Origin: DATGPD01 sp031423015
GTDB lineage: Bacteria; Planctomycetota; UBA1135; UBA2386
Direction of reading: 5' to 3'
DNA: 64,000 nt
Assembly (NCBI GenBank): GCA_031423015.1
Contig: JANPER010000246.1
Location: 69,778-133,777, forward strand
The notes beneath the pieces were generated by a model. The model saw nothing but the letters and a program-made list of their open reading frames with translations. It did not search any database and was not told the origin of the DNA. Both the position numbers and the translations under genes were made by a program. Shown one piece after another: positions 54,263 through 61,946 of this stretch; positions within the stretch are counted from its first letter, which is position 1; every line of letters begins with the position of its first letter.

Positions 54263-54760
54263 ATGCCAAGACAACGCCTCTCGCTCCCCCGCACGGTACT
54301 TGCCGCTGCGTTGGGGTTCTCTCGCAGCGCGACCTACGACCTTGCCGCCGCCGGCATGCCAACCGACGACATCGAGGCGGCGCACGCATGGCTCGCCCAG
54401 CGCCGCGCTGCCGGTCGCGGTCGAGGCGTCCCTCGCCCGCATCGCACGCGCGCACCGATGAGCGCGGTGCTCGGCGAGGACGGGGACGACGTCCAGGCCG
54501 CGCGCGAGGAAGCGGAGGTCTACGCCGAGCTGGACGCCCGCGAACAGCGCGTTGACGCCCAGCTTGGCGAGGGGGTCGCCGACGCACTCACCACGCTGCA
54601 CATCGCGCTGACCGCTGCGGCAATCGAGCGACGCGAGAACCCGGCGGACGTGCTGGCCAACAAGATCAGGCGATACGTCGAAGAGGCTGTGGGGCTCGGT
54701 CCGCCGTCGTTCGATGACCTTCCCGACTGCCGTAGCAACATCGAGCATCGTGCTCGGTGA
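54263..54760 (+). CDS. Terminase-small-subunit-like HTH protein, copy 1
   Basis: A 165-residue protein. The N-terminal HTH (LAAALGFSRSATYDLAAAGMPTDDIEAAHAWLAQRR) resembles the Nu1-type DNA-packaging/small-terminase fold that binds packaging sites. A second helical part (DAREQRVDAQLGEGVADALTTLHIALTAAAIERRENPAD) follows. A diverged paralogue is at 59276. Absence of a large terminase argues that, if it acts in packaging, a helper phage supplies the motor, as in phage satellites. That is inference. Confidence 0.65.
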   Translation: MPRQRLSLPRTVLAAALGFSRSATYDLAAAGMPTDDIEAAHAWLAQRRAAGRGRGVPRPHRTRAPMSAVLGEDGDDVQAAREEAEVYAELDAREQRVDAQLGEGVADALTTLHIALTAAAIERRENPADVLANKIRRYVEEAVGLGPPSFDDLPDCRSNIEHRAR

Positions 54761-54819
54761 ATCGCGTGGGTTATGTCGCCACCTGTGCAACCGACCCCCC
54801 CTTGTGGGTCCCCTCAGAT

Positions 54820-54835
54820 CCAAGACGCGTCTTGG
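54820..54835. repeat. Perfect 16-bp palindrome
   Basis: CCAAGACGCGTCTTGG is fully self-complementary with no loop. It lies in the ~300-bp stretch between 54761 and 55061, which otherwise shows only C- and G-tracts and one short proline-rich frame (54942-55043). The palindrome could be a protein-binding site or just the start of transcription control for the secreted gene at 55062. Confidence 0.5.
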
Positions 54836-54941
54836 GCCCTTGGCACCCGATCGACTTTTTCGTACGGTGTTGGCGTGGTTTCCAATCGCCCGACGCTTAC
54901 GCTTCACAGGGGGGCAGGGGGGGCTGTAGGCTCCGGGTGCC

Positions 54942-55043
54942 GTGACCGCCTCGCAACGCTCACCGGCGCAAGGAAAGCCCGCGCCGCGTCCCAAGACCAT
55001 CAAGGCCGCTCCATCACCGCCGCGGCCCGGCGTCGACTGGTGA
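54942..55043 (+). CDS. Possible short proline-rich peptide
   Basis: A GTG at 54942 opens a 33-codon frame (MTASQRSPAQG ... RPGVDW). It is proline and lysine rich, lacks a clear ribosome-binding site and lies just before the secreted protein. It is reported only because the surrounding 300 bp are otherwise empty. Confidence 0.2.
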   Translation: MTASQRSPAQGKPAPRPKTIKAAPSPPRPGVDW

Positions 55044-55061
55044 CGAACCAAAGCTGATCCA

Positions 55062-55580
55062 ATGACCCACTTCCTCAAGGTCGCGCTTCTTGTCGCCGCG
55101 CTGGCGCGTGGCACTCCCGCGCAACAGCCGCCGTGCGCCGAGTTCTTCGAGCAGTGGCACTCGGGATACCACCAGTCCTACAGCACGTTCCGCTGGCACT
55201 CGACGCAGCTGCGTTGGTTCGAGTACGTCGAGTTGGTCCCGGTCGGCACCGGCATCGGCGCGATCGTGATGTGGAGGCATCTTCCAAGCCTTTGGTACCC
55301 GGAGCCGACGGTGTCCTATTACCCTTTCCATCCGTGCGAGCAGCGTCAACTTCAGGTCACCGGGTTCTGGTGGATGGACGGTTGGCCGCACGCACCCGGA
55401 GATCGGATGCGGTACCTCGGTCTCGACGTCGACTTGGTTGCGGTCCCGACGGGCCTCGTGCTGATGCCGCCGCAACGCGCGCAGAGTGAGCCGTTCTGCC
55501 AGCGCTCTGGAATCAACAGCGAATGGCACCGGCCATGGTACTGGGCGCTGCTGCTGGTGCCCGAGGGCGGGACGTGGTGA
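55062..55580 (+). CDS. Secreted 'WWMD' family protein, copy 1
   Basis: A 172-residue protein with a signal peptide (LKVALLVAALARGTPAQ). Landmarks: HSTQLRWFEYVELVPVGTGIGAIVMW, GFWWMDGWPHAPGD, and the C-terminal W.RPWYWALLLVPEGGTW. The same order of motifs (VEFVPTAYGICLM, AVWWMDAAPMP, TYWGILIQPARGWW) is found in the leftward gene at 57181, so both form a family that I cannot name. Cys residues in both probably form disulfides. Probable extracytoplasmic cargo of the island. Confidence 0.7.
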   Translation: MTHFLKVALLVAALARGTPAQQPPCAEFFEQWHSGYHQSYSTFRWHSTQLRWFEYVELVPVGTGIGAIVMWRHLPSLWYPEPTVSYYPFHPCEQRQLQVTGFWWMDGWPHAPGDRMRYLGLDVDLVAVPTGLVLMPPQRAQSEPFCQRSGINSEWHRPWYWALLLVPEGGTW

Positions 55581-55602
55581 GGTGCCGCCGCACCAGGTGA
55601 GA

Positions 55603-55675
55603 CGGATGGGGCACCGGGTCGTTCGATCCGGGGCCGATCATCGCGTGGGCGGAGTCTCGCGCCGGCACCGAATGA
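55603..55675 (+). pseudogene. Fragment of the terminase-small-like gene 3' end
   Basis: This stretch matches the last ~70 bp of the gene at 59276-59710 (FDPGPIIAWAESRAGTE then stop, against FDPGPIIAWAKSRAGTD). It has no upstream body; it starts after an unrelated gene. It is the left part of the ~228-bp repeat that continues into the Kelch-like gene. Confidence 0.75.
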
Positions 55676-55830
55676 CGACGACGCCGGCGCCTGTCGACCA
55701 ACTGATCGGCGCTTACCGATCCCCGATCGTCGCGTGCGTCCCGTTAGAGAACACCGCCCCAAACGCGTTCGCGGTCGGATCCAACACCAACGCTTGCTGG
55801 TAGAAGCTCGCCCCGAGCAGTGAAACTGTA
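55603..55830. repeat. 228-bp island repeat, copy 1
   Basis: Nearly identical to 59639-59866 at an offset of 4,036 bp. It spans the small-terminase remnant and the 3' end of the leftward Kelch-like gene, showing that a whole [HTH gene + Kelch gene] unit was duplicated. Confidence 0.85.
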
Positions 55831-57056
55831 GCGGGCAGCGCTAGCTGCCACTGAGCGACGCCTGCGCCATTTGTGAGTGGCTGCTGTATCTCGACGCTGG
55901 TCAACAACTGGCACCCTGGGGCGCCGAGCTGGCCAAGATCGAAAGGAAGGGAGATCCCGAGCCAGAGTTGCCGAGAGACGCCGACAAATCCAAACGGCAC
56001 AGCGACGGAAGAGTTTGGAAGGTTCGTCAGCCTGCAGCTGAGAATCTCACCGAGCCACGGCAGGCTGCCGGGCGCCGCGGCGAGGGTCGGAGTACCAGCA
56101 GTTCCAGCGCATCCGCTGCCGAATGAGATGTGCGTAGCTTGCAGCGGTGTGAAGTACTCCCACGTCGTGTTACCTGCGAGTTCGTCGCCGAAGAGTACCA
56201 GGCGTCCGCGAACCGGATCGAATGTCATGCGTGGCGACGTCACGTGCGTAGGAGGGGGCGTGAGGTTGGCCGACCAGTTCACACCGTCCCATTCCCAAGT
56301 TGGAAACTCAAGGACCCCTCCGTACAGGATGCACCGGCGACGACGTGCGTCGTAAGACATTGCGGCTCGTATTCGGGGCGCTGGGCTGTTGAAAGGCTGC
56401 CGGAGTTCCCAAGATGAACCATCCCACTCCCATGTGTCTGCATGGAAAAACGTATTGTCTGCACCACCGAAGAGGACAATCCGTGCCCGCTGGGTATCGC
56501 TTGCCGTTGCAAACTCAAACCTAAGCGAAGGCGCTCGAGTCACTGTTCTTCGCGCCCACGTACCGGACGAGTACTCCCATACCTCAAGGCCTGCGGTGGA
56601 CTGGCCCGCGCCGATGATCGTGCATGCGCTGCGGCTGGCGAGATAGTGCAGGCCTCCCCTCGGCAAGCCCGAGGCTGTCGCTACCAGCCGCCACGTGCCT
56701 GCCGCCAATTCCCATGTCTCAGAAACCACCCCGCCGGTCTCTATCACGACAACGACGACCCCTCTGTTGGAGTCGAAGCAAGTGAAGACGTCGAAGGGCG
56801 CCAGGGGCGCGGCCTGTACGGCAAGGATCTGCCAGTCTCGACCGTTCCACGACCACGTTCGTAGACGACCGGTTCCCTCCTTCTCGAAGCCCAACGTACG
56901 TTGGTTGGCCGTGTCGTAGGCCAATGAAAGCAAGCGGAGAGGGGCGGTCGAAGGGTACCGCTGACGCCAAACGGGTGACTGCCCCGCACCAAGAGAGGCC
57001 AACACGCCAGCGACAACGCTGGCCGAACCAAGCACACGATTACAAGGACACGGCAC
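55713..57056 (-). CDS. Secreted Kelch-like protein with planctomycete C-terminal region, copy 1
   Basis: A 447-residue protein. Signal peptide near VLGSASVVAGVLASLGAGQ. Kelch-type blades recur: RIVLFGGADNTFFHADTWEWDGSSW, RCILYGGVLEFPTWEWDGVNW, RLVLFGDELAGNTTWEYFTP. Then comes GSGCAGTAGTPTLAA and the distinctive end VAQWQLALPATVSLLGASFYQQALVLDP, shared by many secreted planctomycete proteins. The last ~35 codons lie in the 228-bp repeat. It reads in the same direction as the WWMD gene 125 bp upstream of it. Confidence 0.85.
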   Translation of the reverse strand: MPCPCNRVLGSASVVAGVLASLGAGQSPVWRQRYPSTAPLRLLSLAYDTANQRTLGFEKEGTGRLRTWSWNGRDWQILAVQAAPLAPFDVFTCFDSNRGVVVVVIETGGVVSETWELAAGTWRLVATASGLPRGGLHYLASRSACTIIGAGQSTAGLEVWEYSSGTWARRTVTRAPSLRFEFATASDTQRARIVLFGGADNTFFHADTWEWDGSSWELRQPFNSPAPRIRAAMSYDARRRRCILYGGVLEFPTWEWDGVNWSANLTPPPTHVTSPRMTFDPVRGRLVLFGDELAGNTTWEYFTPLQATHISFGSGCAGTAGTPTLAAAPGSLPWLGEILSCRLTNLPNSSVAVPFGFVGVSRQLWLGISLPFDLGQLGAPGCQLLTSVEIQQPLTNGAGVAQWQLALPATVSLLGASFYQQALVLDPTANAFGAVFSNGTHATIGDR

Positions 57057-57180
57057 TGTGACGGAATCCTACTTGTTGCGCGACCACATTAGGACGATGC
57101 GGATTCAGTTGGCTGCGAAGCACTCGCCGCGCCAGGAGACAAACTTGACCGAGGACTAGGTCGGGGTGTTGGTTGGCGAT

Positions 57181-57732
57181 CTACCACCAGCCGCGCGCTG
57201 GTTGAATGAGAATGCCCCAGTATGTCGGCCGCCGGGTCCATCCTTGGACACCGTCTTGCATGACGAACAGATCTTCTGGGCCGCAGAGTGGATCTGCGAT
57301 GGTCCTCGGCGTCCAGAGGGTTGCAGTGGGGAACTGCGACAGCTGACGCAACCATCGGCCACATTGCCAAACACTCTCATTCGGCATCGGCGCAGCATCC
57401 ATCCACCACACAGCGTGCCGGTACACCGGCACTTGGTCGTACCAGTTGCATCCCGGCAATGGTGAATGGAACTGTGCGACGCGGACTACTTCACTCTCGA
57501 CAGAGGAGCGTGGTCCACCTTGAAACAAGCACATCAAGCATATCCCGTAAGCCGTCGGGACAAACTCCACGTGCGACCAGAACCTCACGTGGTACTGATA
57601 GTAGCTGAGTTGTGAGAACGTCACGCCGTACTCTGTCTGCTGACTGAGGCCAACGCACGACGGGTTGAACTGCGCCGTCGGCGCAGCCGCGAGAAGCGCG
57701 GCGATCAGAAGTCGTTTCACGGGGTGCCTCAT
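57181..57732 (-). CDS. Secreted 'WWMD' family protein, copy 2
   Basis: A 183-residue protein from the ATG at 57732 with signal peptide (KRLLIAALLAAAPTAQ). It shares the motif order of the protein at 55062 (W..VEFVP, WWMD, PLCGPEDLFV, W.RRPTYWGILIQP). Multiple Trp and Cys suggest a compact disulfide-linked fold. It is upstream of, and co-directional with, the Kelch-like gene. A 16-bp exact match to its 3' end occurs at 61162, in front of the second Kelch-like gene. Confidence 0.75.
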   Translation of the reverse strand: MRHPVKRLLIAALLAAAPTAQFNPSCVGLSQQTEYGVTFSQLSYYQYHVRFWSHVEFVPTAYGICLMCLFQGGPRSSVESEVVRVAQFHSPLPGCNWYDQVPVYRHAVWWMDAAPMPNESVWQCGRWLRQLSQFPTATLWTPRTIADPLCGPEDLFVMQDGVQGWTRRPTYWGILIQPARGWW

Positions 57733-57968
57733 GAGCGATCGGGACCGAGGTAGGCTACTCGGTCCACCGCGTGAAGGCGAGCCGACCTGTTGGTGCTGAC
57801 TGAGCTGCGGCAAGAACCGGGACGAGATCGGCTGCGAACTGACGCGCGAGGCCGGTCTGCTCAAAGCCTGCCGCGCCGCCCTCACGGTCCGGCGACGTGC
57901 TCGACCCACACCACCGGCAGAACTTCGCCTCCTCCAGTTGCCCCGTTCAATGGGCCGATGCACGCCGC

Positions 57969-58478
57969 ATGGCTCCCAAATTGGTTCCGTGCCCTGCATG
58001 CCGGAAGAATGTGTTTGCGACGGCGCCGTCCTGCCCGAATTGCGTTCACCCGCTTGCGACCGACGAGAACTTTCAGAATCAGGTGACGACCAAGGGGTCG
58101 CCAATCGCGCTGGCACTGGTGTCACTGGTGGCTCTGGTTACCGTGTTCGCGATCATCGGCGTGCCCACGCCGAGGACGGACACCGCCGCCGCGAACCCAC
58201 AGCAGCGACCCGCAGCGACGACGCCCATCACCGACGCCCAGGTTGCTACCGCGATCCAAGGCTCAGACGACTTCGGCTTGCACCAAGCGGCGTTCATCTC
58301 TGGTAGCCGGCAGTTTCTGGCCCGGGGCGGCACCATTGGCGATCTGCAGGAAATGGGTGGTTGGGTCCGCAGCCAGTCCCACAAGCCGCGCCGGGTGTAC
58401 TTCACTTACAGGCGTCCAGGAACCCATATCTCCCACAGGTGGTACTTCGACATTGACTCCGGCGGGCTGTTCCAGTGA
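57969..58478 (+). CDS. Zinc-ribbon membrane protein
   Basis: From the ATG at 57969 a 169-residue protein: an N-terminal zinc ribbon (LVPCPACRKNVFATAPSCPNCVHPL, two C-x-x-C pairs), a single transmembrane segment (IALALVSLVALVTVFAIIGV, ~40-60), a Thr/Ala/Pro linker and a C-terminal region (IQGSDDFGLHQAAFISGSRQFLARGGTIGDL, RRVYFTYRRPGTHISHRWYFDI). Function unknown. Its end overlaps the lipoprotein gene (GTGA), so they are coupled. Together they form a small envelope cassette, divergent from the WWMD gene. Confidence 0.7.
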   Translation: MAPKLVPCPACRKNVFATAPSCPNCVHPLATDENFQNQVTTKGSPIALALVSLVALVTVFAIIGVPTPRTDTAAANPQQRPAATTPITDAQVATAIQGSDDFGLHQAAFISGSRQFLARGGTIGDLQEMGGWVRSQSHKPRRVYFTYRRPGTHISHRWYFDIDSGGLFQ

Positions 58479-58855
58479 TGCGACACTTAGAATTACGCTA
58501 TCGGGCGGGCCGCTCGCAGACTACCAATCGACAGCTCGGCGTGCTTCAAAGTGGTGCTCGTCAGCTGTTGATGCTTGCCATCATGGCAGCGGTCACCTTT
58601 TCCTGCACCGACTCTGGCAACAGCTTCGATTACACCGTTCGCCAAGTCGGCAATGTGATGGTGTTCGAGAACACGTCGGGGACAAACCTAACTGACGTCA
58701 GATTCTACGCCAACGGCAGCAGCACTCCCCGGCAACTGTTCGGCGCCGGTGCCATCGAGAGCATACAGCTCTCGACTTTCGGCATCCAAGATGGAACTAA
58801 GGTCCAGACGACGATGATCTACTGCGACCAGGGTTACGCTGTACGCAACCGCTAG
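58475..58855 (+). CDS. Putative lipoprotein
   Basis: A 126-residue protein from a GTG overlapping the previous stop. The segment LLMLAIMAAVTFSCTDSGN contains a lipobox-like cleavage site ending in Cys near residue 44, though the N-terminal extension before it is long; translation may start at an internal Met near the hydrophobic part. The mature region is short and beta-rich (DYTVRQVGNVMVFENTSG, TDVRFYANGSS). It would be a substrate of LspA. No family recognised. Confidence 0.6.
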   Translation: MMRHLELRYRAGRSQTTNRQLGVLQSGARQLLMLAIMAAVTFSCTDSGNSFDYTVRQVGNVMVFENTSGTNLTDVRFYANGSSTPRQLFGAGAIESIQLSTFGIQDGTKVQTTMIYCDQGYAVRNR

Positions 58856-59275
58856 CCCACCCCTAGATTGCGCAAGCGGCAATGCCCAATCGAAGGGTGC
58901 TGATTCGCGATACTGCCTGCGGGGGCCGGCGCTAGGTGAGCGGACTGCCCTTGCCGCAGCATGGACCGCGAATCGCGGCGGGTCCCTCCACCAAGACTTC
59001 GCGTGGCGCGCGCTTCGGGCGTTTGTTTCCAAACACGCGCGGAAACGCAACGCCGACCGAGCAATCACGATAGTGGACGGGCGTCTCCGCTCGCTAGGAT
59101 GCGTCAGGAACGCATCCCCGCCACCCCTCCCGGACCGTGCTCGGCGCACGATCGCCCGCAGGGCGCGGCCGTGGCATGCGGAACGGGCAGCGGGTCCTTC
59201 TTGGCGGACTCATCCTCAGGGGTTTGCAGCGCTGCGTTTTCGCGAAATCCGGTTTCCTCGAACCGTCTCAAAGCC
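58856..59275. other. Gene-free stretch
   Basis: Between the lipoprotein gene and the second terminase-like gene, 420 bp without a supported gene. The rightward frame of the next gene is open through most of it, but its composition (Arg/Pro/Ser-rich) and lack of conservation argue against translation. I see no tRNA, repeat or clear hairpin in it. Confidence 0.5.
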
Positions 59276-59710
59276 ATGCGACCATCCCTCACGCAACGGC
59301 AAGTCGAAGCGTTGGCCAAGTCATTCGGGCGCTCGCGCGCCACGATCTACCGCCACCTGCAAGCTGGCATGCCGAGCGACCTCGGCGAGGCGCAAGTCTG
59401 GCTCGCGCAGACTCACCCGACGGCGTTCTGCGACGAGGATCGGAGCCTGATCCTTGAGTGCGCCGAGCGCCGCCGCCGGCTCGACGACTACTTCGGCGTC
59501 GGCGTCAGCGATGCGCTGGGCGAGCTGACGGCGTTCGCGCTCAGGCGCATGCGCAAGATCGAGGGCGAGGGCAGCCGGCTTGGTTGCGTGGTCACCCAAC
59601 TGATCGAGCAGGCCGCCGGCTTGCCGGAACCGAGCTACGGATGGGGCGCCGGGCCGTTCGATCCGGGGCCGATCATCGCGTGGGCGAAGTCTCGCGCCGG
59701 CACCGATTGA
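59276..59710 (+). CDS. Terminase-small-subunit-like HTH protein, copy 2
   Basis: A 144-residue protein (ATG at 59276, MRPSLTQRQVEALAKSFGRSRATIYRHLQAGMP). HTH then a DDYFGVGVSDALGELTAFALRRMRKIEGEGS segment, matching copy 1 at 54263 in order (RSATYDLAAAGMP, GEGVADALTTLHIAL). The last ~70 bp also occur, detached, at 55603. The duplication therefore involved this gene's end and the Kelch-like gene beside it. Confidence 0.65.
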   Translation: MRPSLTQRQVEALAKSFGRSRATIYRHLQAGMPSDLGEAQVWLAQTHPTAFCDEDRSLILECAERRRRLDDYFGVGVSDALGELTAFALRRMRKIEGEGSRLGCVVTQLIEQAAGLPEPSYGWGAGPFDPGPIIAWAKSRAGTD

Positions 59711-59866
59711 CGACGACGCCGGCCCCTGTCGACCAACTGATCGGCCCTTACCGATCCCCGATCGTCGCGTGCGCCCCGTTAGAGAACACCGCCCCAAACG
59801 CGTTCGCGGTCGGATCCAACACCAACGCTTGCTGGTAGAAGCTCGCCCCGAGCAGTGAAACCGTGG
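59639..59866. repeat. 228-bp island repeat, copy 2
   Basis: Matches 55603-55830 closely; differences are scattered single bases. It links the end of the small-terminase-like gene and the end of the second Kelch-like gene, which converge here. Confidence 0.85.
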
Positions 59867-61058
59867 CCGGGATTGAGAACTGCCACTGAGCAACGCCCAT
59901 GTTGTTCACGAGCTGCACGCTCGTCTCGACACTCGTCAACAGGAAGCATCCAGGAGCGCCGAGCGAGGCGACGTCGAAAGGCAGTGGGATGCCGAGCCAC
60001 GTCTGTCGAGACACGCCGATGAGCCCGAAAGGGACAGCGAGCGGTAGGTTCGGCAGGTTCGTCAACGTGCACGTCAGGGTTTCGCCGAGCCACGGCAAGC
60101 TCGCTGGCGCGGCGGCCAAGACCGGCACGCCGGCAGATCCTGCACAACCGGCTCCAAGGGAGACATGCCTAGCCTGCAACGGGGTGAAGTACTCCCACGT
60201 TTGAGGCTGCGTGCTGCTCACGAAGAAGACCATGCGCCCTCGCAGAGCATCGTACGCCAATAGGTTGCCGGCAATTGGTGGTGGCGCTGCGAGATTGAGT
60301 AGCCAGTTGTTGCCGTCCCACTCCCATGTGAAACTGCTCCTACTCATGAGGACACACCGGCGTCGGGAAGGGTCGAACGCCATCGCCGTGCCGCTGGGCG
60401 GTGGGCTGTTGCTGGGCTGGCGAAGCAGCCAGTTGCCATCCCACTCCCACGTATCCGTCAGGTTGCTACCCCCCCCGAAGAGAACGATGCGATCGCGAAC
60501 ACTGTCGTAGGCTGTGTAGAAGTTACTGCGGTTGGATGGCGCTTGCGCGGACGCTCGCACCTGCCATCGAGCCGACGCATACTCGAACACGCTGAGGACC
60601 GGACCTCCCCCGGCCGATCCGATCGCGATGCATGCTGATCGCGTTCGCGAGTAGTGCAGCCGGAAGTCCGAAGTGATCGCAGGCGCACCAACCGCTGCGA
60701 TCAGGGTCCAGGCTCCGCTCGAAAGCTCCCAGGTTTCAACTGGGAGGCCGTTATTGTAGCGAACCAAGACGAGAACCCCACGCCGACTGTCGTGGCAGAG
60801 CCCCAGCGTCGAGCTGCCTGCGACAGGGGCATTCTGGGTCGGCACGACGCTCCAATTGCGCCCATCCCACGCCCAGACGCGAAGGCGATTCGATGTGTCG
60901 AAGTCGACGCCGATCGTGCGTTGTGTGGCCTCGTCGAACGTGAGCGCTTGCAAGAACGTGGGACTGCTGGCTGGGTATCTCTGTTGCCAAACAGGAAACT
61001 GGCCGAGGCCGAGGGACGCGCTGATGGCGACGATGGCGTGCAAAGTTGGTATCCGCAT
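59748..61058 (-). CDS. Secreted Kelch-like protein with planctomycete C-terminal region, copy 2
   Basis: From the ATG at 61058 (MRIPTLHAIVAISASLGLGQ, a signal peptide) a 436-residue protein. It follows copy 1 throughout: FPVWQQRYP, RIVLFGGGSNLTDTWEWDGNWLLRQP, FTWEWDGNNWLLNL, TWEYFTPLQA, GAGCAGSAGVPVLAA, and VAQWQFSIPATVSLLGASFYQQAL at the end. The C-terminal ~35 codons are nearly identical at DNA level; upstream parts have diverged. Probably surface-exposed, partner unknown. Confidence 0.85.
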   Translation of the reverse strand: MRIPTLHAIVAISASLGLGQFPVWQQRYPASSPTFLQALTFDEATQRTIGVDFDTSNRLRVWAWDGRNWSVVPTQNAPVAGSSTLGLCHDSRRGVLVLVRYNNGLPVETWELSSGAWTLIAAVGAPAITSDFRLHYSRTRSACIAIGSAGGGPVLSVFEYASARWQVRASAQAPSNRSNFYTAYDSVRDRIVLFGGGSNLTDTWEWDGNWLLRQPSNSPPPSGTAMAFDPSRRRCVLMSRSSFTWEWDGNNWLLNLAAPPPIAGNLLAYDALRGRMVFFVSSTQPQTWEYFTPLQARHVSLGAGCAGSAGVPVLAAAPASLPWLGETLTCTLTNLPNLPLAVPFGLIGVSRQTWLGIPLPFDVASLGAPGCFLLTSVETSVQLVNNMGVAQWQFSIPATVSLLGASFYQQALVLDPTANAFGAVFSNGAHATIGDR

Positions 61059-61161
61059 GGTTCTCCGTGTTGCTCTTCTCGTGCCCTCCCAACCGACCGT
61101 CGCGAACTCTAGCGCTGGGGGACGGAGGGCCGCCATGCAAAGTGCGCGGCCTGGCCGGTCA

Positions 61162-61177
61162 CTACCACCAGCCGCGC
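61162..61177 (-). pseudogene. Possible remnant of a third WWMD gene end
   Basis: CTACCACCAGCCGCGC, exact to the 3' end of the WWMD gene at 57181-57196 (encoding RGWW and stop), lies 104 bp upstream of the second Kelch gene. The first WWMD/Kelch pair has almost the same spacing (125 bp). Upstream codons do not match, so a truncated copy is likely. In the surrounding 61059-61497 I see no gene. Confidence 0.45.
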
Positions 61178-61349
61178 ATGTGCGATACTCGAACCGCGTG
61201 CATTACGCAGCGGGGTGCAGGTGAAGGCGAGCCGGTAGAAGCGTCCGCCCCCTTCCTTCTCGCGGTGACTGGTCGCCCGAGCGACACCCCGACCGCGCGC
61301 GGGGGTTCTGGCCGGCCGTCGAAAGCCGACTTGTGTCTTCCTTGGAAAC

Positions 61350-61364
61350 AGGGTGCAGCACCCT
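61350..61364. terminator. AGGGTG hairpin inside the island's right end
   Basis: AGGGTG, CAG, CACCCT, then CTTTG. The reverse complement reads AGGGTGCTGCACCCTGTTT, identical to the hairpin after tRNA-Val at 46182. It lies 134 bp before attR. Confidence 0.5.
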
Positions 61365-61497
61365 CTTTGCCCTCGCTTCACCCCAAACCAAAGGACTTAT
61401 GACGTCGCGAAGGGTGCAGTTGAAACAAACGCGACGAACGCATAACCTGTTGCTGCACGGCTCTTTCTCGCTCGTCGGCCTGGCCGCTAGGGTGCTT

Positions 61498-61544
61498 TCG
61501 ACAAGCTGGGGGTCACTGGTTCGAGCCCAGTATCGCCCACCACC
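61498..61544 (+). repeat. attR: 47-bp direct repeat (tRNA-Val 3' part)
   Basis: Identical to 46062-46108. It is the displaced tRNA 3' half; no 5' half precedes it. It marks the right end of the island. Confidence 0.95.
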
Positions 61545-61701
61545 TTGGCCGCTTAGGCGGCCAGGGTGTTGGCGATGCAGGGATCTGGCGAGCGAGCAGG
61601 CTCGCTCGATGCGAGCGCAGTGTCGCCGGGCACGTAGCCCGGAGGGCGCGTTAGTTGCGTGCTCGGGTCACTCGACATGCCGGCCGAGGTGAACTTGGAA
61701 G

Positions 61702-61716
61702 AGGGTGATGCACCCT
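61702..61716. terminator. AGGGTG hairpin after attR
   Basis: AGGGTG, ATG, CACCCT, then GTTT. Together with upstream bases (positions ~61650-61721 against ~46130-46203) it shows about three-quarters identity to the segment after attL. It is thus the probable native terminator of the tRNA before island insertion. Confidence 0.5.
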
Positions 61717-61946
61717 GTTTGGCGCGAGCGCGCCATCTGCACTGACCTCAGAAGGAGCGGCGTGGATCGGTTCGCGATGGTCTTGAGGAACGGGGACGGC
61801 GGTGACCATCGCACGCGGCAGGATGTAGCCCGGGAAGCGACGCTGCGGCGCGGAAGGCAATCAGAGTGTTGCGGAAGCGGCGGATTTCCGAACGAGGCCC
61901 TGCGATACGCGCCGCGGCGTTTCCTGCGCTCAAGGATGAGGTTCGA

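Larger units (their letters stand above)
46062..61544. mobile_element. Integrated genomic island in tRNA-Val
   Basis: The ends are a perfect 47-bp direct repeat (46062-46108 and 61498-61544) corresponding to the tRNA from anticodon loop to beyond CCA. A tyrosine integrase follows the tRNA 111 bp later. Inside are a helix-turn-helix/primase/DUF3987 operon, terminase-small-subunit-like genes and repeated secreted-protein genes. No virion structural or conjugation gene is visible. Length from repeat start to repeat start is 15,436 bp. Confidence 0.92.

Noticed and set aside
46109..61497. Complete prophage
   Set aside because: No portal, capsid, tail, lysis or large-terminase gene is recognisable, and the size is too small; two small-terminase-like proteins alone do not suffice.
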